Shown here in pieces: positions 55,213 to 63,790 of a stretch of 64,000 bases of DNA. This stretch comes from CAVWSM01 sp963798505 (GTDB lineage Bacteria; Actinomycetota; Actinomycetes; Jiangellales; Jiangellaceae). Under the pieces are notes generated by a model. It saw nothing but the letters and a program-made list of their open reading frames with translations, did no database searches and had not been told where the DNA came from. Both the position numbers and the translations under genes were made by a program. Position 1 is the first letter of the stretch; each line of letters opens with the position of its first letter. The stretch spans positions 124,001-188,000 of the forward strand of contig CAWCTX010000016.1 of NCBI GenBank assembly GCA_963798505.1, written 5' to 3'.

Positions 55213-55300
55213 TACCAACGGTCCTTTCGCTCATTGCTACGAACAAGCGATGGAACCGCCAGTACGTGAACAAATGGAAGCTTTGGGCAACGAAACGGTA
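55213..55300 (-). promoter_or_regulatory. pstS upstream region with Pho-box-like GTTC repeats
   Basis: On the minus strand three GTTC elements (GTTCACGTACT, GTTCCATCGCT, GTTCGTAGC) occur upstream of pstS at spacings of about 15 and 12 bases. They resemble the repeated GTTCA units of actinobacterial PHO boxes, but the 11-base spacing of a true box is not kept. Treat as tentative. Confidence 0.3.
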
Positions 55301-55305
55301 TCTGA

Positions 55306-55695
55306 TCAACGAGGGGGTACGTCCTCGCCGGCCTCCTCCGCCGCGTCCGCCTCCTCCTTTGTGCGGTGCACCACACCGTCCGCGTGCTCCGGCGGTCCGT
55401 ACACCGTGTAGAGCACCAGCGCGTCGGGACCGGTGTTCACGAAGTTGTGCCGGGTGCCGGCGGGCACGACGACCAGGTCGCCCGCAGTGACGGCCTTGGT
55501 CTCACCCCCGACGCGGGCCTCGCCGGTGCCGCTCACGAAGCTCAGGATCTGGTCGACTTCGTGATGCACCTCTTCGCCGATCTCGCCCTCCGGCGGGATC
55601 GTCATGATGACGAGCTGGGTGTGCTGCCCGGTCCACAGCACCCGCCGAAAGTCGTCGTGCTGCTCGGCCACGGTCTCGATCCTGTAATACTCCAT
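55306..55695 (-). CDS. cupin domain protein
   Basis: 129 residues. The cupin motif 1 region GEIGEEVHHEVDQILSFVSGTGEARV and motif 2 GDLVVVPAGTRHNFVNTG are both clear, with metal-binding His/Glu residues. The ATG is at 55695. An acidic tail ends it (KEEADAAEEAGEDVPPR). These small proteins often bind metal and sugar-like ligands; function unknown. Confidence 0.9.
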   Translation of the reverse strand: MEYYRIETVAEQHDDFRRVLWTGQHTQLVIMTIPPEGEIGEEVHHEVDQILSFVSGTGEARVGGETKAVTAGDLVVVPAGTRHNFVNTGPDALVLYTVYGPPEHADGVVHRTKEEADAAEEAGEDVPPR

Positions 55696-55732
55696 GCGGT
55701 CATGCTGCCCACCTGACGGCCAGACGGCAACC

Positions 55733-56789
55733 TCAGCCGTCGGAGTCGGTGGCCTGCAGCTCGGCGACCACGGCGCAGTGGTCGGTGCTCGCATCACCGC
55801 AGTAGGTGTTCAGCCCGACGACGGCAATCGCGTCGTCGTCGACCAGAACGCGGTCGATGCGAAGCACCGGCGGCGCCTGCGGGATCGGCCGCCATGTCGC
55901 TCCCACTCCGCCACCCGCGATGTCGAACGCGTCAGCCAGCCGGTCATCGAGGCACCGTGACCCGGTCTCCCGTTCGGTCACGTTGAGGTCGCCGGCCAGG
56001 ACGATCGGCTGGGGTTCGTCGGCATAGTCGTCGACGATGTCGCACAACGCGTCCAGCTGCGCATCGCGGCGCAGGCCGTAGCGGCCAAGGCCCTGAGCCA
56101 ACGCGTTGGTTGGGTGCGCGCCGATGACGCGTACGGGGCCCGCCGGCGTCACCACGGACATCGCGGCGACGCGCGGGAAGTCCCAAGCAGGGTCATCGGC
56201 CGGCCGGTCGGTCTCGAGGACGGGAAACCGGCTCAGCAGCGCAAGGTTGGGCGGAGCGCCGTCAGCGGTGCTGAGCAGACGGTGCTGGAAAACATCGGCC
56301 AGCTGCTGCTGACGCAGCGAAGTCGAGATCGCCTGTCTCGGTGAGTATCACGATGTCCGGCGAGAGGGCGGCAAGAGAGCCCTCGACCTCGGCCAGCGTG
56401 GCGCCCTCGACGTTCCAGATGAGCAGCGTCCAAGCCTCGTCCCTGCGGTCGGCTCCGCCGGAACCGCCGAGCGAGAGGACGACGGCGGCGGCCAACAACG
56501 CGAACGCGACACCAAAGTTGCGGAGGCGGGCCCAGCGTCGCGCACGGACGACTCCAATCGCCGCGATGACCCCGGCCAGTGCCAGCACGTACGGAGCAAG
56601 CGCCTGCAACAGCTGTCCGTACCGCGGCATCGGCACCACCAACGAGATCGCTGCTGCCGCACCAAGGACGAGGGCCACGATCAAGCTGCCCACCCCGCCG
56701 GAGGACCGCTCCGGTTCGTCGATGTCACTCAGCGGCGGACTCCTTGTCGAGGCGAGGAGGCACCACCGTACGCGTTGCGTTTGACACAT
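55733..56789 (-). CDS. membrane-anchored endonuclease/exonuclease/phosphatase protein (frameshifted)
   Basis: About 350 residues. Three N-terminal helices (SLIVALVLGAAAAISLVVPM, YVLALAGVIAAIGVV, FGVAFALLAAAVVLSLGG) lead to an EEP domain: LLIWNVEGATLAEV, SPDIVILTETG, then after a frame change near 56315 SLRQQQLADVFQH, HPTNALAQG, VLAGDLNVTE and the terminal STDHCAVVAEL (catalytic Asp-His). The ATG at 56789 is the best start; the spacer to the divergent DUF3068 gene is 72 bases. It probably hydrolyses phosphodiesters outside the cell. Confidence 0.82.
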
Positions 56790-56861
56790 GGGCGCGCCGC
56801 GCGCGATGTTGATCACATCCGGGGGCTGCACGGCCCTGTTGCCTGACCAAAGAAGGTCGCC

Positions 56862-58112
56862 ATGCGTCGCGGCATCGGCATCGTCCTTGCATTCGTTGGA
56901 ATCCTTCTCCTCGCGGGAGCCGCCATCCTGCGCTGGGTCATCGCCCCCAACGCGATCAAGGTGCCCCTCGAGGAGGACGGCGAGCCCTACACAGTCACCA
57001 GCGTGGCGACGGGCACCGGCACCGTGCTCAACCAGACGACCGGGCAGAGCCAGAGCGGGCTGGCGCTGCGGTCCGAGCGCGTCATCACCACAGACGTCGA
57101 AGCCAGCACCGATGACATCGCCGTCTGGGACGTCGAGGTCAGCACGCAAATCGAGCTCACCGGCACTGAGATCAGCTCGACCACCGACCGGGTCGCGTTC
57201 GACCGCGAAACCTCCGAGGCGGTGTCGGGGTTCGACGAGGCGGTCGACGGCGACCGCGACGCGTCGCACGAGGGGACGATCAGTTACAAGTTCCCGTTCG
57301 ACACACAACAGGAGACCTACTCCTACTTCGACACGACGACGCAGCGCGGCTGGGACGCCGAGTTCCAGGGCACCGAGGAAGTCGCCGGCCTGGAGACCTA
57401 TCACTTCACTCAGGTCGTCGAGCCGACAGTGATCGGCGAGGTCGAGGTGCCCGGCGCGCTGCTGCGCCAGCCGGTGCCGTCGGTGACACTTGACCGCGTC
57501 TACAACACGACCCGTCAGTTCTATGTCGAGCCGGAGACCGGCACGATCATCCGCGGGTCGGAGGAGACCCAGCAGGTGCTGCGTTTTGAAGCTGCCGGGG
57601 TGGAGATTCCGGCCATCAACGCCGAGCTCGAGTTCGACGAGGAGACGGTCGCCGCACGCGCCGACGACGCGAGCGACGCGAAGGACCGCATCGGCCAGGT
57701 GCGCGACACGTGGCCGCTCATCGCCGCCATCGGTGGCGCCGGGCTGCTGTTGCTCGGCGTGCTGCTCGCTCGCCGCGGTCGTACGCCTGCTGACGGCGAA
57801 GGTGCGCCGGTCGAGGGTGCGGGGACTGCAGCGGCCGGCGCAGCGGCGGCGGGAGGCGCAGCGACCGCGGTCACGACAGAGGAGGCGCCACTTCTGACCG
57901 AGGAACCGCCACCTCTGCCCGAGGAAGCTGCTGCCGTGACGGAAGAGCTGCCGGATCTGTCCGACGAAGCTTCAGCGGTGACCGAGGAGCTCCCCACCAC
58001 CCCGGATGAGGTCTCCGCCGCCGTGGATGAGGTGACCCCGCCCTCCGCCGAACCGCCGATCGGCGAGCCCCCCAGCTCACCGGACGAGTCCACCAACCAG
58101 CCACCGCGCTAA
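56862..58112 (+). CDS. DUF3068 protein with acidic Pro-rich tail
   Basis: 416 residues. An N-terminal helix RRGIGIVLAFVGILLLAGAA anchors a large extracytoplasmic domain with ATGTGTVLNQTTGQSQSG, YKFPFDTQQETYSYFDTT and RQFYVEPETGTIIRG, the DUF3068 (PorA) pattern of actinobacterial envelope proteins. A second helix (LIAAIGGAGLLLLGVLLARR) is followed by ~110 cytosolic residues dominated by TEELP/TEEPP/DEA repeats. ATG 56862 follows AGAAGG. Function is unknown, linked to the cell envelope. Confidence 0.88.
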   Translation: MRRGIGIVLAFVGILLLAGAAILRWVIAPNAIKVPLEEDGEPYTVTSVATGTGTVLNQTTGQSQSGLALRSERVITTDVEASTDDIAVWDVEVSTQIELTGTEISSTTDRVAFDRETSEAVSGFDEAVDGDRDASHEGTISYKFPFDTQQETYSYFDTTTQRGWDAEFQGTEEVAGLETYHFTQVVEPTVIGEVEVPGALLRQPVPSVTLDRVYNTTRQFYVEPETGTIIRGSEETQQVLRFEAAGVEIPAINAELEFDEETVAARADDASDAKDRIGQVRDTWPLIAAIGGAGLLLLGVLLARRGRTPADGEGAPVEGAGTAAAGAAAAGGAATAVTTEEAPLLTEEPPPLPEEAAAVTEELPDLSDEASAVTEELPTTPDEVSAAVDEVTPPSAEPPIGEPPSSPDESTNQPPR

Positions 58113-58117
58113 GGAGC

Positions 58118-58561
58118 TCAGTCCTCGGCAGCGACAACGCTGAAGATCTCGCGCAGCTGGGCGACCTGCTTCGCGTCAAGCCGGTCGAACAGCGCGCGAC
58201 GGACCGCCTCGACGTGCCCGGGAGCGGTCGCCACCACGACGTCCCAGCCGCCGTCCGTCAGGCAGGCAACCGTCGAGCGGCGGTTGGCCGGGTCACGCTG
58301 GCGGCTGACCCAGCCGGCCTCCTCGAGCCGGGCCACCGCGTGGGACAGCCGACTCGGTGACGCCCCGACGATGCGGGCGAGCTCACCCATCGTGAGCCGT
58401 CGCTCGGGCGCCTCGGAGAGCATGGCGAGGATGAGGTAGTAGGCGAGCGGCATGCCGGCGTCGCGCTGCATCTGGCGTTCCAGCTCTTCGCTCAGCACCC
58501 GCGTGCCGGTCAGGTAGGTGCGCCAGGTCTGCTGTTCGTCGTCGGTGAGCCAGCGGGTCAC
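58118..58561 (-). CDS. MarR-family regulator
   Basis: 147 residues. The winged helix-turn-helix is RLTMGELARIVGASPSRLSH with AVARLEEAGWVSRQRDPANRR (wing). N- and C-terminal helices (TYLTGTRVLSEELERQMQ; DRLDAKQVAQLREIFSVVA) form the dimer interface. It is divergent from the dioxygenase gene across 58 bases that hold a MarR-type palindrome, so it probably represses that gene in response to an aromatic ligand. Confidence 0.92.
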   Translation of the reverse strand: MTRWLTDDEQQTWRTYLTGTRVLSEELERQMQRDAGMPLAYYLILAMLSEAPERRLTMGELARIVGASPSRLSHAVARLEEAGWVSRQRDPANRRSTVACLTDGGWDVVVATAPGHVEAVRRALFDRLDAKQVAQLREIFSVVAAED

Positions 58562-58582
58562 GCGCCTAGCGTACGGTGATCA

Positions 58583-58594
58583 TTGAACGCTCAA
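58583..58594. promoter_or_regulatory. MarR operator
   Basis: TTGAACGCTCAA has 4-base perfect arms (TTGA/TCAA) and one-mismatch symmetry overall. It lies between the divergent MarR and dioxygenase starts, 22 bases upstream of the MarR ATG and 25 before the dioxygenase ATG. It matches the TTGAACGTTCAA-type sites of MarR proteins. Confidence 0.7.
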
Positions 58595-58619
58595 GCCGTT
58601 TTCCGTCGGGAGGGCCGCC

Positions 58620-59411
58620 ATGGCGCACAGCGCGGAGCGGATGCCCGCCGTCTATCTCAGCCACGGCGCACCGCTGCTCGCCGACGACCCGATCTGGCCC
58701 GATGAGCTTGCCCGCTGGTCCGCCGCGCTACCCCGGCCCACGGCGATCCTTGTCGTCTCCGCCCACTGGGAGGAGGCGCCACTCGCCCTTGGCGCGACGA
58801 CCACCGTGCCCCTGACGTACGACTTCTGGGGCTTCCCACAGCGCTACTACGAGGTGACCTACCCGGCCCCTGGCGCGCCGGAGCTCGCCGAACGGGTTCG
58901 GGCGCTACTCAGTACGGCGGGTCGACCCGTCCACGACTCGCCCGGCCGCGGGCTCGACCACGGCGCCTACGTGCCGCTCGTCGAGATGTACCCGGCCGCA
59001 GACGTGCCCGTACTCCAGATTTCGATGCCGACCCTCGACCCGCAGGGCCTATTCGACATCGGCCGGCGGCTGGCGCCGCTGCGCGACGAGGGGGTACTCG
59101 TCATGGGCAGCGGATTCACCACGCACAACCTGCGCGCGATGAACTGGGCGGACGGCCCGCAAGGCCCGGCTCCCGGGTGGTCGATCGAGTTCGATGACTG
59201 GGCCTCGCGCGCCGTCGAGGAGCGTGACCTCGACGCGCTCATCGACTTCCGGCACCGGGCACCGGCCGCGTGGCTCGCGCACCCACGCACGGAGCACTTC
59301 GCGCCCCTGTTCGTGACGCTCGGCGCCAGTTTCGACGACCTCGCGGCCGACAGATCCGCGATCGAGGGCTACTGGTACGGGCTGTCGAAGCGCTCATTCC
59401 AGTTCGACTGA
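58620..59411 (+). CDS. extradiol DODA-type dioxygenase (LigB-like)
   Basis: 263 residues. Class III extradiol enzyme: metal-binding His residues are seen in YLSHGAPLL and VVSAHWEEA, with further conserved His in GRGLDHGAYVPL, TTHNLRAM and EHFAPLFV. It belongs to the 4,5-DOPA dioxygenase branch, which opens catechol rings using Fe(II). The ATG at 58620 is close to AGGGCCG. It is regulated presumably by the divergent MarR. Confidence 0.92.
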   Translation: MAHSAERMPAVYLSHGAPLLADDPIWPDELARWSAALPRPTAILVVSAHWEEAPLALGATTTVPLTYDFWGFPQRYYEVTYPAPGAPELAERVRALLSTAGRPVHDSPGRGLDHGAYVPLVEMYPAADVPVLQISMPTLDPQGLFDIGRRLAPLRDEGVLVMGSGFTTHNLRAMNWADGPQGPAPGWSIEFDDWASRAVEERDLDALIDFRHRAPAAWLAHPRTEHFAPLFVTLGASFDDLAADRSAIEGYWYGLSKRSFQFD

Positions 59412-59432
59412 CCCGGCGCCGACAACCCGTGT

Positions 59433-59491
59433 TGATCATGGCCGAGATGTGGTCAAATCGCGCGAATGATCACGCCTTCGCCATGATCAAC
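59433..59491. repeat. 11-base inverted repeat TTGATCATGGC
   Basis: TTGATCATGGC (59433-59443) pairs perfectly with GCCATGATCAA (59481-59491) and extends with one mismatch to 15 bases (arms CGTGTTGATCATGGC and CGCGTTGATCATGGC as read on opposite strands). The loop is 37 bases and contains GGTCAAATC and ATGATCAC. It lies in the 243-base gap after the dioxygenase gene. Confidence 0.6.
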
Positions 59492-59513
59492 GCGTTCCGG
59501 GGGGCGGTTCCGG

Positions 59514-59542
59514 TGAGGGGCCTTAGACGCGGAAACCCCTCA
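59514..59542. terminator. GAGGGG/CCCCTC hairpin with duplicated GGGGCCTTAGAC
   Basis: TGAGGGG (59514-59520) pairs with CCCCTCA (59536-59542). The sequence GGGGCCTTAGAC occurs at 59517 and again at 59549, a 12-base direct repeat. It is terminator-like, downstream of the dioxygenase gene. Confidence 0.45.
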
Positions 59543-59654
59543 TGGCGGGGGGCCTTAGACCGCTGGTGGCCGAGCCGGCCGGAAAGTGCGGTGTATCTCC
59601 CGATGCCCGACCCCCCTCCTTACGACGACCGTTGGGGGTGTCGAAGGAGGAGTC

Positions 59655-59834
59655 ATGAACACCAGCATCACCGCCCAGCTCAACGACATCCGTCACGCAG
59701 AACTGCTGCGCGAGGCAGAGCACGTCCGGCTCGCTGCTCAGGTCGCCGACCACCCCGAGGCGCGCAACTTCCGCCTCGTGCCCCGGCGGCTGCGTCGGGC
59801 GACCTCGCCCGCCGTCACCGTCCGCGCGGCCTGA
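59655..59834 (+). CDS. small hypothetical protein (59 residues)
   Basis: ATG 59655 is preceded by a very good GGAGGAG ribosome binding site. The protein is MNTSITAQLNDIRHAELLRE.. followed by a basic stretch (RLVPRRLRRATS). It is probably a helix plus basic tail, with no recognised family. It lies 18 bases before the LuxR-family regulator and may be its leader or partner. Confidence 0.5.
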   Translation: MNTSITAQLNDIRHAELLREAEHVRLAAQVADHPEARNFRLVPRRLRRATSPAVTVRAA

Positions 59835-59852
59835 CAGCACCCGTCCGACCTG

Positions 59853-62819
59853 ATGCCCCAAACGTGGGCGTCGGCCACCGGTGGCATGCTCAGCGACGTG
59901 GACCGGTGGTCGAGCGACTACCTCGTCGGTCGAGCGACAGAGCGTGCAGAGCTGGAGCACGCCCTGCGGGACGCGATCGCCGGCCGGGTGCGCGTCACCC
60001 TCGTGACCGGCGAGGCCGGCGTCGGCAAGAGCCGGTTGGTGAGCACGTTCGCCACCGACGCCCAGCTCGCCGGAGCGCGCGTCGTCACCGGGTCGTGTCT
60101 CGACGTCGGTGAAGGGGTGCTGCCGTACGCGCCGTTCGTCGAAGCGCTGCGTCAGCTGATCGCCGAGCTGCCGTCGCACGAGTTCGACGAGCTCGTGGGC
60201 GAGGGCCGGTCCGACCTGGGCCGGCTGCTCCCCGAGATGGCTGCCGGCACGCCGACCGCCCCGCAGGCGGCCCCAGCGGCCCAGCTGTTCGAGCTGATCC
60301 TCGGGGTGCTCTCCCGACTCGCGGCCACTCGACCCGTCGTCCTCGTCATCGAAGACGTCCACTGGGCCGACCGCTCCACGATGGACCTCATCACCTTCCT
60401 CGAGCGCAATCTTCGCGCCGCCGTGCTGCTGCTCTTGACCGTACGGTCGGACGAGCTGCACCGAGGCCACCCCGTACGCGTACGGCTGGCCGAGCTCGAC
60501 CGTCACGGGCTCATGACTCGGGTCGAGCTCGGGCCGCTCGATCGTCGGGCGACCACCGAGCTCATCACCGAGCTCCTGCGCAAACCACCGGCGCCGCGCC
60601 TGGTCGGGCGGGTGTACGACCGTTCGGGCGGCAACCCGTTCCACATCGAGATGCTGGTGGCCGGGGATGGCGCCGGGCAGGGCGGGCTGCCGGACCGCCT
60701 GCGCGACATGCTCGTCAGCCAGATCGACGCCTTGGACCCGGAGACCCAACGGGTGCTCCGGGTCGCCGCTGTCGTCGGCCGACGCGTCGACTCCGGCCTG
60801 CTCGCCCGGGTCGCCTCCAGCACGGGCAGCAGGCCGGACCAGATCACCGCGGGCTTGCGGGAGGCGGTGTCGCGACACCTGCTCGTGGCCGACGCCGCCG
60901 ACGAGGCCTACGCCTTCCGGCATGCGCTTCTGCAAGAGGCGGTCTACGACGACATGCTTCCGGACGAGCGCAGCCGTCTGCACGCTGCGGTGGCTCGCAT
61001 TCTCGAAGCCCGCGGCACCGCCGAGCCCGACGCCACGGCCCTGGCTGAGCAGGCGCACCACTGGTTCGCCGCACACGACCAGCGACGTGCGCTCGGCGCT
61101 GCCGTGGCAGCGGCGCAGCGCGGCCTCGGAAGACATTCGCCCCGGCGGAGGCTGTCGCGCAGTTCGATCGCGCATTGGCGCTCTGGGACCGGGTGCCTGA
61201 CGCCGAGAATGTCACTGGCATGCAGCGCAGCGACATCCTCATCGCCAGCGCGCGCGTGGCCTGGGTCGCCGGTGAGACCCTGCTCGCGGCGAAGCACCTG
61301 CGGGTGGCCATCGCCCAGCTCGACCGTACGGAGAAGGCCCGAGCTGGTGGGCGAGCTGATGCTGCGACTGGCATGGCACGTCTACTTCGGCGCGGGCACC
61401 CAGGCCGACGGCGACGCCCTTGTCGCGGATGCCGCCGAGCTCGTACCACCCGAGCCTCCGACGTCAACGCGCTCGTTGGCCCTGTCGGCGCTGTCGTACA
61501 CGGCGCTGCGCGATGGTGACAACGTTGACGGTGTACGGCTCGGGCGAGGAGGCGCTCGACGTCGCCCTGCGTGTCGGCGACGACCAGCTGCGCCGGCTGG
61601 CTCAGGCTTCGCATCGGCCAGGGGCTGGTCGCGTTCGGCGAGATCGACGACGCCGTCGGGCAGGCCATGGCAGCGCTCGAACCCGAGCCACGGCTGGAGG
61701 TTTACCGGCTGGGCCAGATCTATGCAGGCGCAACCGACATCCTGATCTTCGCCTGCCGCCCCGACGACGTCGTCACGGTCGGGCGCGAAGGCGTGCAGAC
61801 GCGGGCTCCGCCAAGGAGGCCGCAGCGGCTTCGTCCCGTTCATCCTCGGCAACATCGGCGAAGCACTTATCGAGGCCGGCCGCTGGCGCGAAGCCGATGA
61901 CGCCGTCACCGAGGCCCTCGAAATGGAGCCCGGCATCACCAGCGAGCGCTTCGTGCGACAGTTGCACGCGCGGCTGCTCTACGAGCGCGGTCAGGTCGAG
62001 CTGGCCCAACGCGAGTCGAGGATCTGCTGGAGCTCGGCGGTGCGGACGACCCGCAGGTCGGCGGTCCGCTCGCCGAGAGCTAGGCTGCATGCTTGCTTTT
62101 CAGCGGTGACATCGAGCAAGCCCGGCAAGTCGTCGACGACGGGCTCAGCTTGGGTCCGGAATGCGATCCGCTACGCAAGCATGCTGTTCATCCGCGGGCT
62201 CGACATCGAGGAAGCCGCCATCGAACGCGGAGCCCATCCGACGCGATCGAGCGAGCGGCGGCGCCTGCTCGCCCACCTGGAGGACCTGCGATCGGCTCAA
62301 GTCGGCGCGGCGCCGCTGGTGGACGCGCGGCTGGCCACCGCCCGCGCCACGGCCGCGCGAATCCTCGGGGGTGACGCGCTCGCGGCCGCCGCCGAAGCAG
62401 TGCAACGCTGGGAGACGCTGGGGATGCTCCCCGGTCTCGCCGCCGCCCTGGTCGGCAGCGCCCGCGCCCACCTCGCCGTCGGTGACCGCCCCGGCGCGGC
62501 GCAAGACCTGCGCCGGGCCCGCGACCTGACCGAGCAGATGGGCGCCAGTCTGCGCCGCGAGGAGATCGACTCACTCGCGACCCGGGCGGGGTTGCATCTC
62601 GGCCAGGAGCCGGCCGACCGCGGGGATGGCCTTCTGACGCCCAGGGAGCGTGAGGTCCTCGGGCTGCTCGTCGAGGGCTCGACCAACCGGCAGATCGCCG
62701 AGCGCCTGTTCATCAGCGAGAAGACCGCCAGCGTGCACGTGTCCAACATCATGGCCAAGCTCGGCGTGCCCAACCGTGGGCAGGCTGTCGTCGCGGCCAA
62801 GGGCCGGGGCCTAGTCTGA
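59853..62819 (+). CDS. large LuxR-family ATPase transcriptional regulator (multiple frameshifts)
   Basis: About 985 residues. The N-terminal AAA/STAND domain has LVGRATERAELEHAL, Walker A VTGEAGVGKSRL and Walker B VVLVIEDVHWADRST. A long helical TPR-like middle (about 61130-62500) is broken by at least six one-base indels: MALWDRVPDAENVTGM, LMLRLAWHVYFGAGTQ, SGEEALDVALRVGDDQ, GEIDDAVGQAMAALEP and ALIEAGRWREADDAV lie in different frames. The C-terminal LuxR helix-turn-helix is LTPREREVLGLLVEGSTNRQ. A start at 59853 or the ATG at 59889 is possible. Confidence 0.85.
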
Positions 62820-62860
62820 CGCGCGGGCAGGCTCGTCAAGTGCCCGGTTAGGGTGCCCTG

Positions 62861-63784
62861 GTGCTCCAGGTGCTCGAGGGTCTCGCGGTCATCGCGATCG
62901 TGATCGCCCTCGGCTATGTGCTGGCGCGGACGCGGGTGCTCCCCGGTGCAAGTCAGGAGACCCTGGCCAAGCTGGCCTTCTTCGTCGGCGCGCCCGCTCT
63001 GCTCGTGCAGACCCTCTCCCGCGCCGACGTCAGCGAGGTGTTCGGTCCGGGGCTTGCGGTGATCGTCGCGAGCACCCTCACCGTCGGAGCGGTCTACATC
63101 GCGGTGGCGCGCCTGGTGTGGCGCCGTCCGGTGACGGACACGACGATCGGGGCGCTCTGCGGTGGCTACGTCAACGCCGGCTACCTCGGGATACCGGTCG
63201 CGGTCTACGTGCTGGGCGACGCGTCGTACGTCGCCCCCGCCATGCTCTTCCAGCTGATCCTGCTGGCACCCGCCGCGTTCGTCATCCTCGACACCGCGGC
63301 GGCGGGGCAGCGGCCGTCGCTCTGGCGCGCGCTTGGGATGCCGTTCCGCAACCCCGTCACCGTTGCGTCGCTGCTCGGGCTCGCACTGTCGTTGGCGGGC
63401 ACGACGCTGCCGACCCTGGTGCGGGAACCGCTCGACCTGGTCGCGGGGATGGCCGTGCCGATCGTCCTCATCGCCTACGGCATCTCGTTGCACGGTGCTC
63501 CGCTGCCCGGCGCATCGGGCACCCGTCGCGAGCTGCTGCTCGTGGCGATGCTCAAGAACCTCGTGCAGCCCGCTGCCGCCTATCTGCTTGCCAGATTCGC
63601 GCTCGGCCTCGAGGGCACCACTCTGCTCGCGGCTACCGTGATCGCGGCGCTGCCGACGGCGCAGAACATCTTCGTCTACGCCATCCGCTACAACAGCGCC
63701 GTCTCGCTCGCCCGCGACGCGATCCTCGTCACCACTTTGCTCTGCGCACCGGTGCTGGTGGCGATCGCTGCGCTGCTCGCGTGA
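62861..63784 (+). CDS. AEC family (auxin efflux carrier-like) transporter
   Basis: 307 residues with about ten hydrophobic helices. The GTG start at 62861 gives VLQVLEGLAVIAIVIALGYV. FFVGAPALLVQTLSRADVSE and GGYVNAGYLGIPVAVYVLGD (a broken helix with Asn-Ala-Gly) are typical of bacterial AEC permeases that export or import organic acids. The C-terminal half has AALPTAQNIFVYAIRYNS. The gene is intact. Confidence 0.88.
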   Translation: MLQVLEGLAVIAIVIALGYVLARTRVLPGASQETLAKLAFFVGAPALLVQTLSRADVSEVFGPGLAVIVASTLTVGAVYIAVARLVWRRPVTDTTIGALCGGYVNAGYLGIPVAVYVLGDASYVAPAMLFQLILLAPAAFVILDTAAAGQRPSLWRALGMPFRNPVTVASLLGLALSLAGTTLPTLVREPLDLVAGMAVPIVLIAYGISLHGAPLPGASGTRRELLLVAMLKNLVQPAAAYLLARFALGLEGTTLLAATVIAALPTAQNIFVYAIRYNSAVSLARDAILVTTLLCAPVLVAIAALLA

Positions 63785-63790
63785 GCGCGC

